This document shows positions 6,824 to 13,120 of a DNA stretch of 19,887 bases, piece after piece. Numbering within the stretch: position 1 is the stretch's first letter; every line of letters begins with the position of its first letter. The stretch covers positions 1-19,887 of the forward strand of contig JAGHCO010000260.1 in assembly GCA_021160405.1 (NCBI GenBank). The letters are read 5' to 3'. Below the pieces are notes generated by a model, which was not told the DNA's origin, did no database searches, and was given only the letters and a program-made list of their open reading frames with translations. Position numbers and translations under genes: made by a program. Source of the DNA: Candidatus Aerophobota bacterium (GTDB taxonomy: Bacteria > Aerophobota > Aerophobia > Aerophobales > JAGHCO01).

Positions 6824-8896
6824 TTAAACTTTTCTTCTACTTAAGTTTAATCTTCCCATCCCATCTATCCCGATTAGTCTAACCAGGAGCTCATCTCCTA
6901 CTTTAACCACATCACTTACATTTTTTATAAATTCATCACTAAGCTCAGAGATGTGGACCAGCCCTTCCTTGCCTGGGAATATCTCTACAAAAGCTCCAAA
7001 ATCAGTTACTCTTTTTACCTTACCTAAATAAATCTGTCCTACTTTTGGTCCTTCAATTATTCCCTTTATTGTATGTAGAGCTTTTTTAGTAGCTCCCTCG
7101 CTGTCAGAGGAAATGGTGACTTTTCCTTCTGTATCATCTATATCTATCTGTGCCCCAGTTTCCTGAATTATCTTTTTAATAACCCTTCCACCTGGGCCAA
7201 TAATCTCACCAATCTTATCTAAGGGTATAGAAATAGTAGCGATTCGGGGAGCATAGGTGGATAATTTTTCTCTTGGTTTTCTAATCACTTTTTCCATTTT
7301 ATCCAATATCCAGCAACGGGCTTTTTTACCTTTAATTAAAGCCTCTTCAAGAATGCTAAAATCTATCCCAGAGATTTTAATATCCAGTTGCAGAGCAGTT
7401 ACTGCTTCTCTGGTTCCAGCAATTTTAAAATCCATATCTCCTAAATGATCCTCAATTCCCTGAATATCCGTAAGGATAACCGCTCTGCCTTTTTCTTTAA
7501 TTAGTCCCATTGCTACTCCAGCTACAGCATCGGTTATAGGAACTCCGGCATCCATTAAACATAAACTTCCCCCACAAACCGAAGCCATAGAAGAGGAACC
7601 ATTGGATTCCAAAATGTCAGAAACTAACCGAATAGTATATGGGAAAGATTGGTTATCAGGAAGGACAGGGAAAAGAGCTCTCTCAGCAAGAAAACCATGC
7701 CCAATTTCCCTTCTTCCTGGAGAACGTAAGAATCTAACCTCTCCTGTAGAAAAAGGAGGGAAGTTATAGTGAAACATAAATCTCTTGGTTATCTCACCTT
7801 TTTGTAGTCCATTAACTATTTGCTCATCAGCAGAGGTTCCCAGGGTAGCTACTACTAAAGACTGAGTTTCTCCCCGAGTAAAAAGTCCTGATCCATGAAC
7901 TCGAGGAAGAATCCCCACTTCGCAGCTAATGGGTCTTATCTCATCTATTTCTCTTCCATCCCACCTTTTTCCTTCCAAGACAACCACTTCCCTCATTCTT
8001 CTCCTTTTTAACTCATCTAAAATGAATAAGATATCTTTTTCTCCTTCCGGGTAATGAGGCAAAAATTTGGTGAGCGTTTCCTGTTTAATTTTTTCCAGAT
8101 AGGTATCCTTTTTTTGTTGACTCCAATTAGATTGAATCATCCAAATCTTATCTTTAACAAAATTCTCTATTTTTTCTTTCATTCCCCCCTCTAATTGATA
8201 AAGGGGAACTTCCTTTTTCTCCCCGGAAGCAAGGGAAATAAACTTCTCCTCAATCTCAATTAATTTTTTAATAGAGGAATGAGCCTTCTTGAGAGCTTCC
8301 ATAATTACAGATTCTTCTATCTTTCTCGCCTCCCCCTCTACCATAATTATTCCCTCTTTATCTCCGGTAACCACTAAATTTAAGGTGCTCATCTTTAATT
8401 CCTTATCAGTGGGATTAATTACGAATTCTTCATTTATTTTTCCTATTCTAACTGCAGCAACAAGTTTTGGAAAAGAACTACTGGAAAGGAATAAAGATAA
8501 AGAAGCTCCAGTAATACATAATACTGGGGGTTGGTTAGATTCACTCGCTGACAAAACAGTAGCTATTATCTGAGTTTCATTCCTAAATCCCCGTGGGAAC
8601 AGAGGGCGAATAGACCTATCTATTAGCCGACTGGACAAAATCTCCTCATCATAGGGTTTTCCTTCCCTTTTAAAAAACCCTCCAGGGATTTTCCCTGCTG
8701 CGTAAGCTTTTTCTCTATAATCAACGGTTAAAGGAACAAAGTCTATTTCCTCGCAAACATTAGAAGAAACAACACAGGTTACTAAAACTATATTTTCTCC
8801 GTACTGAAGCCAAACTGCCCCATCACTTTTTGTAGCTACTTTACCTGTCTGCATAGAAATTTTTTTTCCTGCAAATTCTTCCTCTATTTTTACCAT
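6824..8896 (-). CDS. pnp: Polyribonucleotide nucleotidyltransferase (PNPase)
   Basis: PNPase degrades RNA 3' to 5' by phosphorolysis as a trimer and takes part in degradosome-like complexes. The 690 residues show two RNase PH domains (about 1-215 and 305-535) separated by a helical domain. The active-site block DHLGDMDFKIAGT is at 483-495 and the signature FPPFSTGEVRFLRSPGRREI at 379-398. A KH domain follows (about 552-612, with GEIIGPGGRVIKKI), then an S1 domain (about 616-690, GKVKRVTDFGAFVEI). All parts and length are normal. It starts four bases after rpsO, the classic rpsO-pnp arrangement, with AAGGTG before the ATG. Confidence 0.97.
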   Translation of the reverse strand: MVKIEEEFAGKKISMQTGKVATKSDGAVWLQYGENIVLVTCVVSSNVCEEIDFVPLTVDYREKAYAAGKIPGGFFKREGKPYDEEILSSRLIDRSIRPLFPRGFRNETQIIATVLSASESNQPPVLCITGASLSLFLSSSSFPKLVAAVRIGKINEEFVINPTDKELKMSTLNLVVTGDKEGIIMVEGEARKIEESVIMEALKKAHSSIKKLIEIEEKFISLASGEKKEVPLYQLEGGMKEKIENFVKDKIWMIQSNWSQQKKDTYLEKIKQETLTKFLPHYPEGEKDILFILDELKRRRMREVVVLEGKRWDGREIDEIRPISCEVGILPRVHGSGLFTRGETQSLVVATLGTSADEQIVNGLQKGEITKRFMFHYNFPPFSTGEVRFLRSPGRREIGHGFLAERALFPVLPDNQSFPYTIRLVSDILESNGSSSMASVCGGSLCLMDAGVPITDAVAGVAMGLIKEKGRAVILTDIQGIEDHLGDMDFKIAGTREAVTALQLDIKISGIDFSILEEALIKGKKARCWILDKMEKVIRKPREKLSTYAPRIATISIPLDKIGEIIGPGGRVIKKIIQETGAQIDIDDTEGKVTISSDSEGATKKALHTIKGIIEGPKVGQIYLGKVKRVTDFGAFVEIFPGKEGLVHISELSDEFIKNVSDVVKVGDELLVRLIGIDGMGRLNLSRRKV

Positions 8897-8900
8897 ACTT

Positions 8901-9170
8901 TCACCTTCTTAAACCAAGCTTTTTTATTATGCTTTGGTATTTTTTTATATCTTCTCTTTTTAAATAATCCAGAAGTTTGCGTCTCCTGGCTACTAACTGA
9001 AGAAGCCCTCTTTTTGAATTAAAATCTTTTCTGTAAAGCTTAAGATGCTTTGTAAGGTTGTTAATTCTTTCGGTTAATACAGCAACTTGGACCTCGGGGG
9101 AACCGGTGTCTCGAGAATGACGACTGAAGCTTTTCTGTAGCTTTTCCTTTTTAACTTTGGTAATGCTCAC
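8901..9170 (-). CDS. rpsO: 30S ribosomal protein S15
   Basis: This 89-residue protein has the S15 core, with HSRDTGSPEVQVAVLTERIN and the LLQLVARRRKLLDYLK helix. S15 is a primary 16S rRNA binder and nucleates the platform of the small subunit. The start is GTG at 9170, with AAGGAG eight bases upstream (9179-9184). A clear promoter lies at 9194-9222, so rpsO-pnp forms its own unit separate from the prepilin genes upstream. In other bacteria S15 regulates its own mRNA; I cannot identify the element here. Confidence 0.97.
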   Translation of the reverse strand: MSITKVKKEKLQKSFSRHSRDTGSPEVQVAVLTERINNLTKHLKLYRKDFNSKRGLLQLVARRRKLLDYLKREDIKKYQSIIKKLGLRR

Positions 9171-9193
9171 CTTTTTAACTCCTTTTTTGTTTT

Positions 9194-9222
9194 ATATTAG
9201 CATACTTTTTAATAATTGTAAA
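9194..9222 (-). promoter_or_regulatory. Predicted sigma-70-type promoter for rpsO-pnp
   Basis: On the minus strand TTTACA (9217-9222) and TAATAT (9194-9199) are 17 bases apart, with a TG one base before the -10 (extended -10). Transcription would start near 9187, just before the AAGGAG site of rpsO, so the leader would be short. Confidence 0.7.
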
Positions 9223-9235
9223 GGATAAGGATTAA

Positions 9236-9829
9236 CTATGATTGCTGGGGTAAATATACTATAGTTGATAGAGTTAGTGGAGCCTCTCCCTTAGCTCGAG
9301 AAGAAAGAACAATTTTCACTGCTTGAGGAAGAGCATCATCCGAGCAATCAGGTGTCCCCATTGTTGAATCCCAATTTTTTTGCCAGTTTTCTCCATTGTA
9401 ATAAGAAAAAATCAAATCACTAATGGGAAAACTAAGGGTAGCAGTGCAGCCACCTTTACCTGGTTTAGAATCTAAAAAAGTCTTTATTCGTCTTTGCAAT
9501 TTTAAGTTAGTTAAACTATACTCTATCTCGCATAAATCGTACTCTCCGGATCTGCTTACCTCATTGAAAGTGCTGACAAAAAGAAGGTGATGCTCATCTC
9601 CTTTAAATCCTAAATTAGGGTTGCTCTTGCTAATAAAAGAACTTTGTACTTCTCTGCTTATAGTATCCAGACAACATCGAGTATTCTGGTATATCTGAAG
9701 ACGAGCGTCTCCCTTCATCCAAGCATAATATCCTTTCCAGAAAATAAGGTAAAGAGACGTTATTATTACAGCTAATAGAAAAGTGCCTATGAGGAGCTCA
9801 ACCAAAGTAAAAGATTCTTCTTTTTGCAT
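9236..9829 (-). CDS. Minor prepilin, GspJ/PulJ-like
   Basis: This 197-residue type II/IV prepilin-like protein has a short leader (MQKEES), then FTLVELL and a hydrophobic helix to about residue 30, then a globular periplasmic part with a GspJ-like start (CCLDTISREVQSSF). The residue before the cleavage site is Ser6 rather than the usual Gly; the +5 Glu (E11) is kept. It starts one base after the GspI/PilV-like gene ends and is the last of three prepilin genes. Minor pseudopilins of this type form the tip of type II secretion or type IV pilus-like fibres. No assembly ATPase, platform protein or peptidase gene is visible here. Confidence 0.75.
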   Translation of the reverse strand: MQKEESFTLVELLIGTFLLAVIITSLYLIFWKGYYAWMKGDARLQIYQNTRCCLDTISREVQSSFISKSNPNLGFKGDEHHLLFVSTFNEVSRSGEYDLCEIEYSLTNLKLQRRIKTFLDSKPGKGGCTATLSFPISDLIFSYYNGENWQKNWDSTMGTPDCSDDALPQAVKIVLSSRAKGEAPLTLSTIVYLPQQS

Positions 9830-9830
9830 C

Positions 9831-10265
9831 TTAGTCTCTTTTGGCTATGTAGGTGACAAGTTCTAAACAAGGAGAAGCTTTACTTTCTTCGGGACAAGAT
9901 CTATGCAGAATCTCTACCTTTACTTTTCTTAGATTTGGTATCTTGGTTTGCCACCACTCCACCTTCCAGGTAAAACTTGGGTAGTCATTGAATCCTCCCT
10001 TTCCCTCTCCGTACTTAGGGGTAACAGAGGGATAAGCACTGTTTAACTTCCAATAGCCTTCTTTTTTAATTTGCTCCATTAATTTTTGCCCTAAAAGAGT
10101 AGATGTTGAATAGTATTCTGCTTTTTGCTTAGCCTCAAAACCTAAAGGAAAAACCTTAGCTATCATTAAGAGTCCCAGGGAAAAAATGCCAACTACAATG
10201 ATAACTTCTACCATAGTGAAGCCCCATTTTCTCTTAAAATTAAAGTTAGAGATACTACTTTGCAT
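9831..10265 (-). CDS. Minor prepilin, GspI/PilV-like
   Basis: The 144-residue product has a 15-residue basic leader ending in Gly (KRKWG), then FTMVEVIIVVGIFSLGLLMIA with Glu at +5: a standard class III signal and assembly helix. The helix is followed by a short globular domain with paired late Cys residues (RSCPEESKASPC). Size and gene order (H-, I-, J-like) match minor pseudopilin clusters. The ATG at 10265 has no strong ribosome-binding site. Whether it serves secretion, pili or DNA uptake cannot be told from this fragment. Confidence 0.78.
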   Translation of the reverse strand: MQSSISNFNFKRKWGFTMVEVIIVVGIFSLGLLMIAKVFPLGFEAKQKAEYYSTSTLLGQKLMEQIKKEGYWKLNSAYPSVTPKYGEGKGGFNDYPSFTWKVEWWQTKIPNLRKVKVEILHRSCPEESKASPCLELVTYIAKRD

Positions 10266-10305
10266 TTTTAATTCATCTATGCATACTCTGCAATAAACAG
10301 TTACA

Positions 10306-10809
10306 TTAATGTTTATATGGATAAATGCTTACCTTTCCTGTGGTAGGAACTATAGTAAGAGTATACCAATTCCCGTTTCTTTCATCCTTAAGATAAATTG
10401 AACCTGCCTCAGCCTCTCCACGGGGAAAAAAAGAAAAAGCATTATCATTCCAATAGCCAAACTCAACTATTCCATCTTCCTCTCCCATTTTGCCAAGATT
10501 GGGGTTGGCAAAAATAATCCCAGATTTCAACTGTCCTACCCCTTCTACTCGATTTTCTTTGATATCTTCAACCCAGTATTTTCTCTGGGAAGGAGCAATA
10601 ACCACTTTGTAGATTTCTCTTTTGGTTATGGCCAGGCGACGAGCTGACCTCAATGTGATGGCCAGATCCTGAGCAGAACTCTTGAGGTAAGTTTCAGATA
10701 AAAAATTTCGAGTAGATAAAGTACCAATAATTGTTACTCCGCTTATTATAGCTAATACTACTATCAACTCCACCAAACTAAATCCCAAAAGATTCGATTT
10801 AATCAGCAT
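10306..10809 (-). CDS. Minor prepilin, GspH/FimT-like
   Basis: I place the start at the ATG at 10809, giving leader MLIKSNLLG, then FSLVELIVVLAIISGVTIIG with Glu at +5 and a GspH/FimT-type domain ending TIVPTTGKVSIYPYKH. The frame stays open further up to a GTG at 10890, and a TTG at 10875 has GGAGGGG five bases before it. That upstream part lies in a GC-rich palindrome and would give an unusually long leader, so I treat it as repeat-derived; the TTG start cannot be excluded. It is the first of three co-directional prepilin genes. Confidence 0.8.
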   Translation of the reverse strand: MLIKSNLLGFSLVELIVVLAIISGVTIIGTLSTRNFLSETYLKSSAQDLAITLRSARRLAITKREIYKVVIAPSQRKYWVEDIKENRVEGVGQLKSGIIFANPNLGKMGEEDGIVEFGYWNDNAFSFFPRGEAEAGSIYLKDERNGNWYTLTIVPTTGKVSIYPYKH

Positions 10810-10876
10810 ATTCTGAGAAGATCCCTGAGTATTCTTCGATTGAGGTTGCAAGATACGCCTCGTTGCAGTAGCCAAG

Positions 10877-10904
10877 AATTCCCCTCCCACCAGGGAGGGG
10901 AATT
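10877..10904. repeat. Perfect GC-rich hairpin, 12-base arms
   Basis: AATTCCCCTCCC (10877-10888) pairs perfectly with GGGAGGGGAATT (10893-10904) around the loop ACCA. It has no T-run and so is not a standard terminator. It overlaps the open frame upstream of the FimT-like gene and the predicted start of its transcript. Similar C-rich/G-rich hairpins occur at 6365-6389 and 13561-13583. Confidence 0.85.
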
Positions 10905-10931
10905 ATCAAAACGCTTAAACCGACTAATCAA
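10902..10931 (-). promoter_or_regulatory. Possible promoter of the prepilin cluster
   Basis: On the minus strand TTGATT (10926-10931) and GATAAT (10902-10907) are 18 bases apart. Transcription would begin near 10895, inside the GC-rich palindrome, so the transcript would carry only part of that hairpin. The match is moderate. Confidence 0.4.
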
Positions 10932-10948
10932 TAAACTATTTCCGTTTA

Positions 10949-11042
10949 GGAGTCTGAGGGGTATCCCCTCAGTGCTCAACGGGGAGTCTGAGGGGTATCC
11001 CCTCAGTGCTCAACGGGGAGTCTGAGGGGTATCCCCTCAGTG
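10949..11042. repeat. Three tandem 34-base units, each with a palindrome
   Basis: The unit begins GGAGTCTGAGGGG at 10949, 10983 and 11017, exactly 34 bases apart; the third copy diverges after 11042. Each unit holds the perfect hairpin CTGAGGGG-TAT-CCCCTCAG (10954-10972, 10988-11006, 11022-11040). The copies appear identical where they overlap. There are no variable spacers, so it is not a CRISPR array. It lies between the stop of the small unknown minus-strand gene and the prepilin cluster, where it could act as a processing or attenuation structure. Confidence 0.9.
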
Positions 11043-11049
11043 GTAATGG

Positions 11050-11352
11050 TTAAATTGATTTTAAGATTTCCGTAATTACCGACCCTGTATAGGAAGAGGG
11101 ATCTTTAGTTATATCTTCCAGGCGCTTTAGTGTCCCATAAAGACTGCGCAGTGAGTTCATATTTGGTTTTCCTTTACCTATTAACTTCTCTCCTTTTTTA
11201 GTGAGCTTTAAGATTTTCTTCTTTGTTTTCTCCAAAAGTTTTTCTGAAACTCCTCTTCTCCCCGCAACTTGGAAGAGATTCTCATAAAGAGAAATAACAT
11301 CCCCTTCCTCAAAAAATTCTACCTCCTCCCCACCTGATTTTACTTTTTTCAA
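11050..11352 (-). CDS. Hypothetical protein, 100 residues
   Basis: The frame opens at 11475, but the best start is TTG at 11352: a perfect AAGGAGG (11358-11364) lies five bases before it, and a near-consensus promoter lies at 11381-11408, inside the longer frame. The 100-residue product is charged and probably mainly helical: an acidic segment (GGEEVEFFEEGDV), then a Lys-rich stretch (KLLEKTKKKILKLTKKGEKL), and a C-terminal part with KRLEDITKDPSSYTG. It has no membrane segment or signal peptide and no domain I recognise. It is transcribed divergently from another small unknown gene across a shared palindromic region. A DNA-binding or regulatory role is possible, but nothing in the protein shows it. 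Confidence 0.7.
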   Translation of the reverse strand: MKKVKSGGEEVEFFEEGDVISLYENLFQVAGRRGVSEKLLEKTKKKILKLTKKGEKLIGKGKPNMNSLRSLYGTLKRLEDITKDPSSYTGSVITEILKSI

Positions 11353-11380
11353 TTTCGCCTCCTTAAAAGTATTTATTAAA

Positions 11381-11408
11381 ATTATAAGGAAAGTTGTCCT
11401 TTTGTCAA
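11381..11408 (-). promoter_or_regulatory. Consensus promoter of the 100-residue gene
   Basis: On the minus strand TTGACA (11403-11408) and TATAAT (11381-11386) both match the sigma-70 consensus perfectly, with a 16-base spacer. Transcription would start near 11374, about 20 bases before the TTG start. The -35 box lies within the palindrome at 11399-11419. Confidence 0.85.
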
Positions 11409-11419
11409 TTTGACAAAAG
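11399..11419. promoter_or_regulatory. Operator-like palindrome between divergent genes
   Basis: CTTTTGTCA (11399-11407) and TGACAAAAG (11411-11419) are perfect inverted nine-base arms around three bases. The site covers the -35 box of the minus-strand promoter and lies about 40 bases before the -35 of the plus-strand promoter. Its symmetry and position fit a repressor site, but part of the symmetry comes from back-to-back TTGACA boxes. Confidence 0.5.
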
Positions 11420-11457
11420 AGTCTTGTTATTGTGTTAATAGAATGTTCTTTTTTACT

Positions 11458-11486
11458 TTGACATATTTTGTTCAAAAATGTAAAAT
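11458..11486 (+). promoter_or_regulatory. Near-consensus promoter of the 86-residue gene
   Basis: TTGACA (11458-11463) and TAAAAT (11481-11486) are exactly 17 bases apart. Transcription would start near 11493, giving a leader of about 25 bases with AAGGAGG before the ATG at 11518. Confidence 0.8.
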
Positions 11487-11517
11487 AAAAATTAAATAAG
11501 TAGAAGGAGGGAAAATT

Positions 11518-11778
11518 ATGAAAGTAAAATGGGGAACATTAGGCATTACTGTTGCTCTGTTAGTATTAGCGGGGAGTATATTTTTTGCTGGGATAAGGGT
11601 TTCCACAACCCTTTCTTCTAAAACAAAAAGCGTGCAACAACAGGTAAAAAGGGAAGCCATAGCTTTTATATATGCTTTCAGAAGTTCCTCAATAGAAGAC
11701 CGAGTTATAAATCCTGAGGACTTAAAAAAGGGATATCAATTTGCCGATAGCTTCTTGTCTAAATCAGGTGCTAAGTAA
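11518..11778 (+). CDS. Hypothetical small membrane-anchored protein, 86 residues
   Basis: The start is well supported by AAGGAGG (11504-11510) seven bases before the ATG. Residues 6-25 form one hydrophobic segment (TLGITVALLVLAGSIFFAGI) after MKVKWG, a signal anchor or uncleaved signal peptide; there is no lipobox Cys. A roughly 60-residue hydrophilic tail follows (Ser/Thr/Lys/Gln-rich, then AFRSSSIEDRVINPEDLKKG), expected outside the cytoplasm. I recognise no family. It is transcribed divergently from the 100-residue unknown gene, and both have strong promoters and ribosome-binding sites, so it is probably well expressed. rnfE lies 234 bases downstream. Confidence 0.75.
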   Translation: MKVKWGTLGITVALLVLAGSIFFAGIRVSTTLSSKTKSVQQQVKREAIAFIYAFRSSSIEDRVINPEDLKKGYQFADSFLSKSGAK

Positions 11779-11891
11779 AACCTCAAAATAGTTCAACGCT
11801 GATAAAAAACAACTTAGTAAATGAGTTAATGCGTAGGGTTGACTTTTCTCAAAAATAATATAAGAATATAGAACTAACGATGGAGGGAATT

Positions 11892-11909
11892 ATGAGAAGC
11901 AATACGTAA
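11892..11909 (+). other. Five-codon reading frame MRSNT with a strong ribosome-binding site
   Basis: GGAGGG (11882-11887) lies four bases before ATG AGA AGC AAT ACG TAA. The stop codon falls in the first arm of the 11906-11949 hairpin. It could be a leader peptide or, more likely, the severed original start of rnfE, whose product begins MRSY. Confidence 0.4.
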
Positions 11910-11949
11910 ATGAGTAATAAGTGAAGAAAGAGCCTCTTTACTCATTTAC
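11906..11949 (+). repeat. Hairpin with perfect 12-base arms
   Basis: GTAAATGAGTAA (11906-11917) and TTACTCATTTAC (11938-11949) are exact reverse complements around a 20-base loop. The arm contains the TAAATGAGT motif also seen at 5411-5418 and 11818-11826. The second arm runs directly into the dispersed repeat at 11950. Confidence 0.8.
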
Positions 11950-11975
11950 CCTTTTTCAGTGTCTTCAGTGGTTAA
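11950..11975 (+). repeat. Dispersed 26-base repeat, copy 2
   Basis: It matches 24 of 26 bases of the minus-strand segment 4795-4770; the two differences are both C/G swaps, at copy positions 14 and 17. Internally it contains CAGTG twice, nine bases apart. It ends 37 bases before the rnfE start codon. Confidence 0.75.
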
Positions 11976-12012
11976 GTTTTGAGAATACTAAAAATGAAAG
12001 AGAAACGTAAAA

Positions 12013-12615
12013 ATGAGATCTTATCGAATTTATGCTGAATTTATAAAGGGACTCTGGAGACAAAATCCTGTCTTTATCCAACTTTTAGGGATGTGTCCTA
12101 CCTTAGCTATAACTAATTCTGCTATCAATGGTTTTTCTATGGGAATGGCAGTAACTTTTGTACTGGTATCCTCAGGAATTGTAATATCATTTTTTCGGAA
12201 ACTTATTCCTTCAGAAGTAAGAATTGCTACTTTTACCATAGTTATCGCCAGTTTTGTTACCGTAGCTGATCTTTTCTTAAAGGCGAGCTTTCCAGAGATA
12301 AATAAAGCTCTTGGTCCTTACATTCCTTTGATTGTAGTTAATTGCATAATTTTGGGAAGACAGGAAGCTTTTACCTCTAAAAATCCTCCTCTTGCCTCCA
12401 TAGCTGATACTTTAGGGATGGGGATAGGATTTACTATGGCTTTAATTATTCTGGGTAGTATTAGAGAACTTTTAGGCTGTGGATCGATATTTGGCTATAG
12501 GGTTCTGGGAGATTATTTTAGGCCCTGGGTAATCATGATTCTTCCTCCAGGTGCTTTTCTTACCTTAGGAGTACTCATTGGTATTATAAACCGTTTTTCT
12601 CCCCGCAAGACTTAA
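12013..12615 (+). CDS. rnfE: RnfE-like electron transport complex membrane subunit (orphan)
   Basis: This 200-residue, six-helix membrane protein belongs to the RnfA/RnfE/NqrD/NqrE family. RnfE-type features include GLWRQNPVFIQLLGMCPTLA near the N-terminus, PSEVRIATFTIVIASFVT, IPLIVVNCIILGRQEAF, GSIRELLGCGS and LPPGAFLTLGVLIG. In the Rnf complex this subunit, with RnfA, forms part of the membrane core that couples ferredoxin-NAD electron flow to ion transport. Here it stands alone: no rnfA, B, C, D or G lies in the window. The start lacks a good ribosome-binding site (AAAGAGAAACG upstream). A better site 120 bases earlier leads into a five-codon frame. smpB follows after 15 bases. Confidence 0.88.
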   Translation: MRSYRIYAEFIKGLWRQNPVFIQLLGMCPTLAITNSAINGFSMGMAVTFVLVSSGIVISFFRKLIPSEVRIATFTIVIASFVTVADLFLKASFPEINKALGPYIPLIVVNCIILGRQEAFTSKNPPLASIADTLGMGIGFTMALIILGSIRELLGCGSIFGYRVLGDYFRPWVIMILPPGAFLTLGVLIGIINRFSPRKT

Positions 12616-12630
12616 ATAAAGAGAAAAAAA

Positions 12631-13080
12631 TTGATCGTTAATAAAAAAGCTACCTATCAGTACGAGATTTTTGAAAGATGGGAAGCAGGAATTGTTCTTA
12701 AAGGAACCGAGGTAAAATCGATTCGAGAGGGAAGGGTAAGTTTTATTGACAGCTTTGTTCAAATAAGAGGGGGAGAGGTTTTTCTTTATAATCTTCATAT
12801 AGCACCTTATTCAGCGACTTCTTTTGATTACAATCCTAAAAGGGAAAGGAAACTCTTACTTCACAAATCCCAAATTCGTAGGTTAGCTGGGATATTAACT
12901 CAAAGGGGGTTGACATTAATCCCATTATGTATATACTTTAAGAAAAACAAGGTAAAAGTGGAAATAGGGTTGGCTAAAGGAAAAAAACTTTACGATAAAA
13001 GAGAAAAGATAAAGAGAAGGATAGTAGAGCGAGAGAGCAGGCGTATTTTAAAGTATCGGAATTTGAAAAATGGACTTTGA
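12631..13080 (+). CDS. smpB: SsrA-binding protein SmpB
   Basis: SmpB binds the tRNA-like part of tmRNA and delivers it to stalled ribosomes. The product has the family motif AGIVLKGTEVKSIREGRVSF, the central FKKNKVKVEIGLAKGKKLYDKR block, and the basic C-terminal tail (KIKRRIVERESRRILK) that enters the empty mRNA channel. The only start before the core is TTG at 12631, since an in-frame stop precedes it at 12613; it has only a weak AAAGAG upstream. The 149-residue length is normal. It lies 40 bases before ssrA, its functional partner. Confidence 0.95.
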   Translation: MIVNKKATYQYEIFERWEAGIVLKGTEVKSIREGRVSFIDSFVQIRGGEVFLYNLHIAPYSATSFDYNPKRERKLLLHKSQIRRLAGILTQRGLTLIPLCIYFKKNKVKVEIGLAKGKKLYDKREKIKRRIVERESRRILKYRNLKNGL

Positions 13081-13120
13081 AAACTTTTTGTTTGGTGTTC
13101 TGCAATTAGTTACTTAAAAA

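Larger units (their letters stand above)
11779..12012 (+). other. Repeat-rich leader region before rnfE
   Basis: This 234-base gap holds AACTTAGTAAATGAGT at 11811-11826 (15 of 16 bases match 5403-5418), a weak TTGACT at 11839-11844, and a five-codon reading frame (11892-11909). It also holds a hairpin with 12-base arms (11906-11949) and a copy of the dispersed 26-base repeat (11950-11975). No clear promoter with both boxes is present. Confidence 0.6.

Noticed and set aside
10840..11025. 61-codon plus-strand reading frame
   Set aside because: It is made of the GC-rich hairpin and the tandem palindromic units; no homology or ribosome-binding site.
10949..11042. CRISPR array from regular 34-base repeats
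   Set aside because: Units are directly tandem with no variable spacers, and no cas gene is present.
11353..11475. Longer version of the small minus-strand protein starting at 11475
   Set aside because: Its own consensus promoter and AAGGAGG would lie inside the coding sequence; the TTG at 11352 is far better placed.
11839..11866. Promoter for rnfE
   Set aside because: TTGACT is present, but the -10 candidates are poor matches or at wrong spacing.
12565..12798. Minus-strand 77-codon frame across rnfE and smpB
   Set aside because: Antisense shadow of two well-recognised genes.
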